From Macropodus opercularis (lineage: Eukaryota; Chordata; Actinopteri; Anabantiformes; Osphronemidae): DNA of 64,000 nt. A program made the position numbers and the translations under genes. The DNA lies in contig CM061091.1 in NCBI GenBank assembly GCA_030770545.1, forward strand, positions 13,076,501 to 13,140,500. The letters are read 5' to 3'. Positions 63,568 to 64,000 of the stretch are shown here, piece by piece (position 1 is the first letter of the stretch; every line of letters starts with the position of its first letter). The notes beneath the pieces were generated by a model. The model worked only from the letters and a program-made list of their open reading frames with translations. It was not told where the DNA came from and searched no databases.

Positions 63568-64000
63568 CAAAGCTATATATTCTTATAAAAGACGCCCTTG
63601 CATTGTTTGTAGTCCTGCTGAACTTAAATTACTTCTTATTCTTTGCATCATTTACTGATTTAAAGTGATTGATTCACTTTAGATTCATATATATATATAT
63701 ATAATTTCATATATACATATAAATGCATATAAATTTAATTTATTTTACTAATCACATTCAACATATAAATATTTGACAAAAATGTAAGAGCACCAAAACA
63801 AATGCATTAAAATGTAAACTATTTCCAGAAAAACAGACCCTCCAACCACATTAACGCTGATGCATCTCTCCCCTGCCCCTTTGTGTTTTGTATGGATACA
63901 CACTCTCCCATCAGCAGTAATCGGTTTAGAGTGATGTGTCGTTTATGGCTCTGTGTGTCTTCATCACACCTGTGACTTCCTGAAGCCGGGGGCCTCAACA
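63568..64000. other. Intergenic tail of the window
   Basis: AT-rich sequence with an (AT)n tract near 63691-63703. No gene recognised. Confidence 0.5.

Overview
The window is vertebrate nuclear DNA, almost certainly from a ray-finned (teleost, probably percomorph-like) fish. The genes are split by compact GT-AG introns, coding density is low, and (GT)n and A/T tracts are common. The dispersed repeats are of kinds familiar from fish genomes. Six protein-coding genes can be assembled exon by exon with consistent splice phases. No bacterial, phage, CRISPR, rRNA or tRNA feature was seen. Gene identities rest on remembered family members, not on a database search.

Layout: (1) 1-25.7 kb, + strand: ankrd11, a chromatin co-regulator with ankyrin repeats, in 12 coding exons (2654-21407, about 2831 aa). 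The window opens in its 5' introns, and a long 3' UTR may run to about 25.65 kb. (2) 26.4-33.2 kb, + strand: slc22a31, an SLC22-type 12-helix transporter (9 exons, 617 aa). (3) 34.7-39.0 kb, - strand: dpep1, a GPI-anchored zinc dipeptidase (10 exons, 418 aa), tail-to-tail with slc22a31. (4) 39.7-41.6 kb, + strand: a cytosolic sulfotransferase, probably sult5a1 (6 exons, 313 aa), head-to-head with dpep1. (5) 45.2-47.0 kb: a 29-bp minisatellite of 61 units. (6) 48.1-50.4 kb, - strand: haptoglobin (4 exons, 306 aa), a protease-like protein with two catalytic residues replaced and no CCP domain. (7) 57.2-58.6 kb, + strand: an orphan class A GPCR (2 coding exons, 392 aa) with altered DRY and NPxxY motifs. 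The last 4.6 kb holds no recognised gene and one common fish dispersed repeat.

The order ankrd11 - slc22a31 - dpep1 - sult5a1 resembles the mammalian ANKRD11 neighbourhood (human 16q24.3), and haptoglobin is also a 16q gene in human. I infer conserved synteny; the genes do not form a pathway. The most notable signals are: a 98-bp intron splitting the ankrd11 exon that is a single giant exon in mammals, with an AGGTATT repeat at both junctions and a tandem acceptor; the unusual GPCR; the catalytically dead haptoglobin; and higher-order structure in the minisatellite. I found no clearly new biological system.
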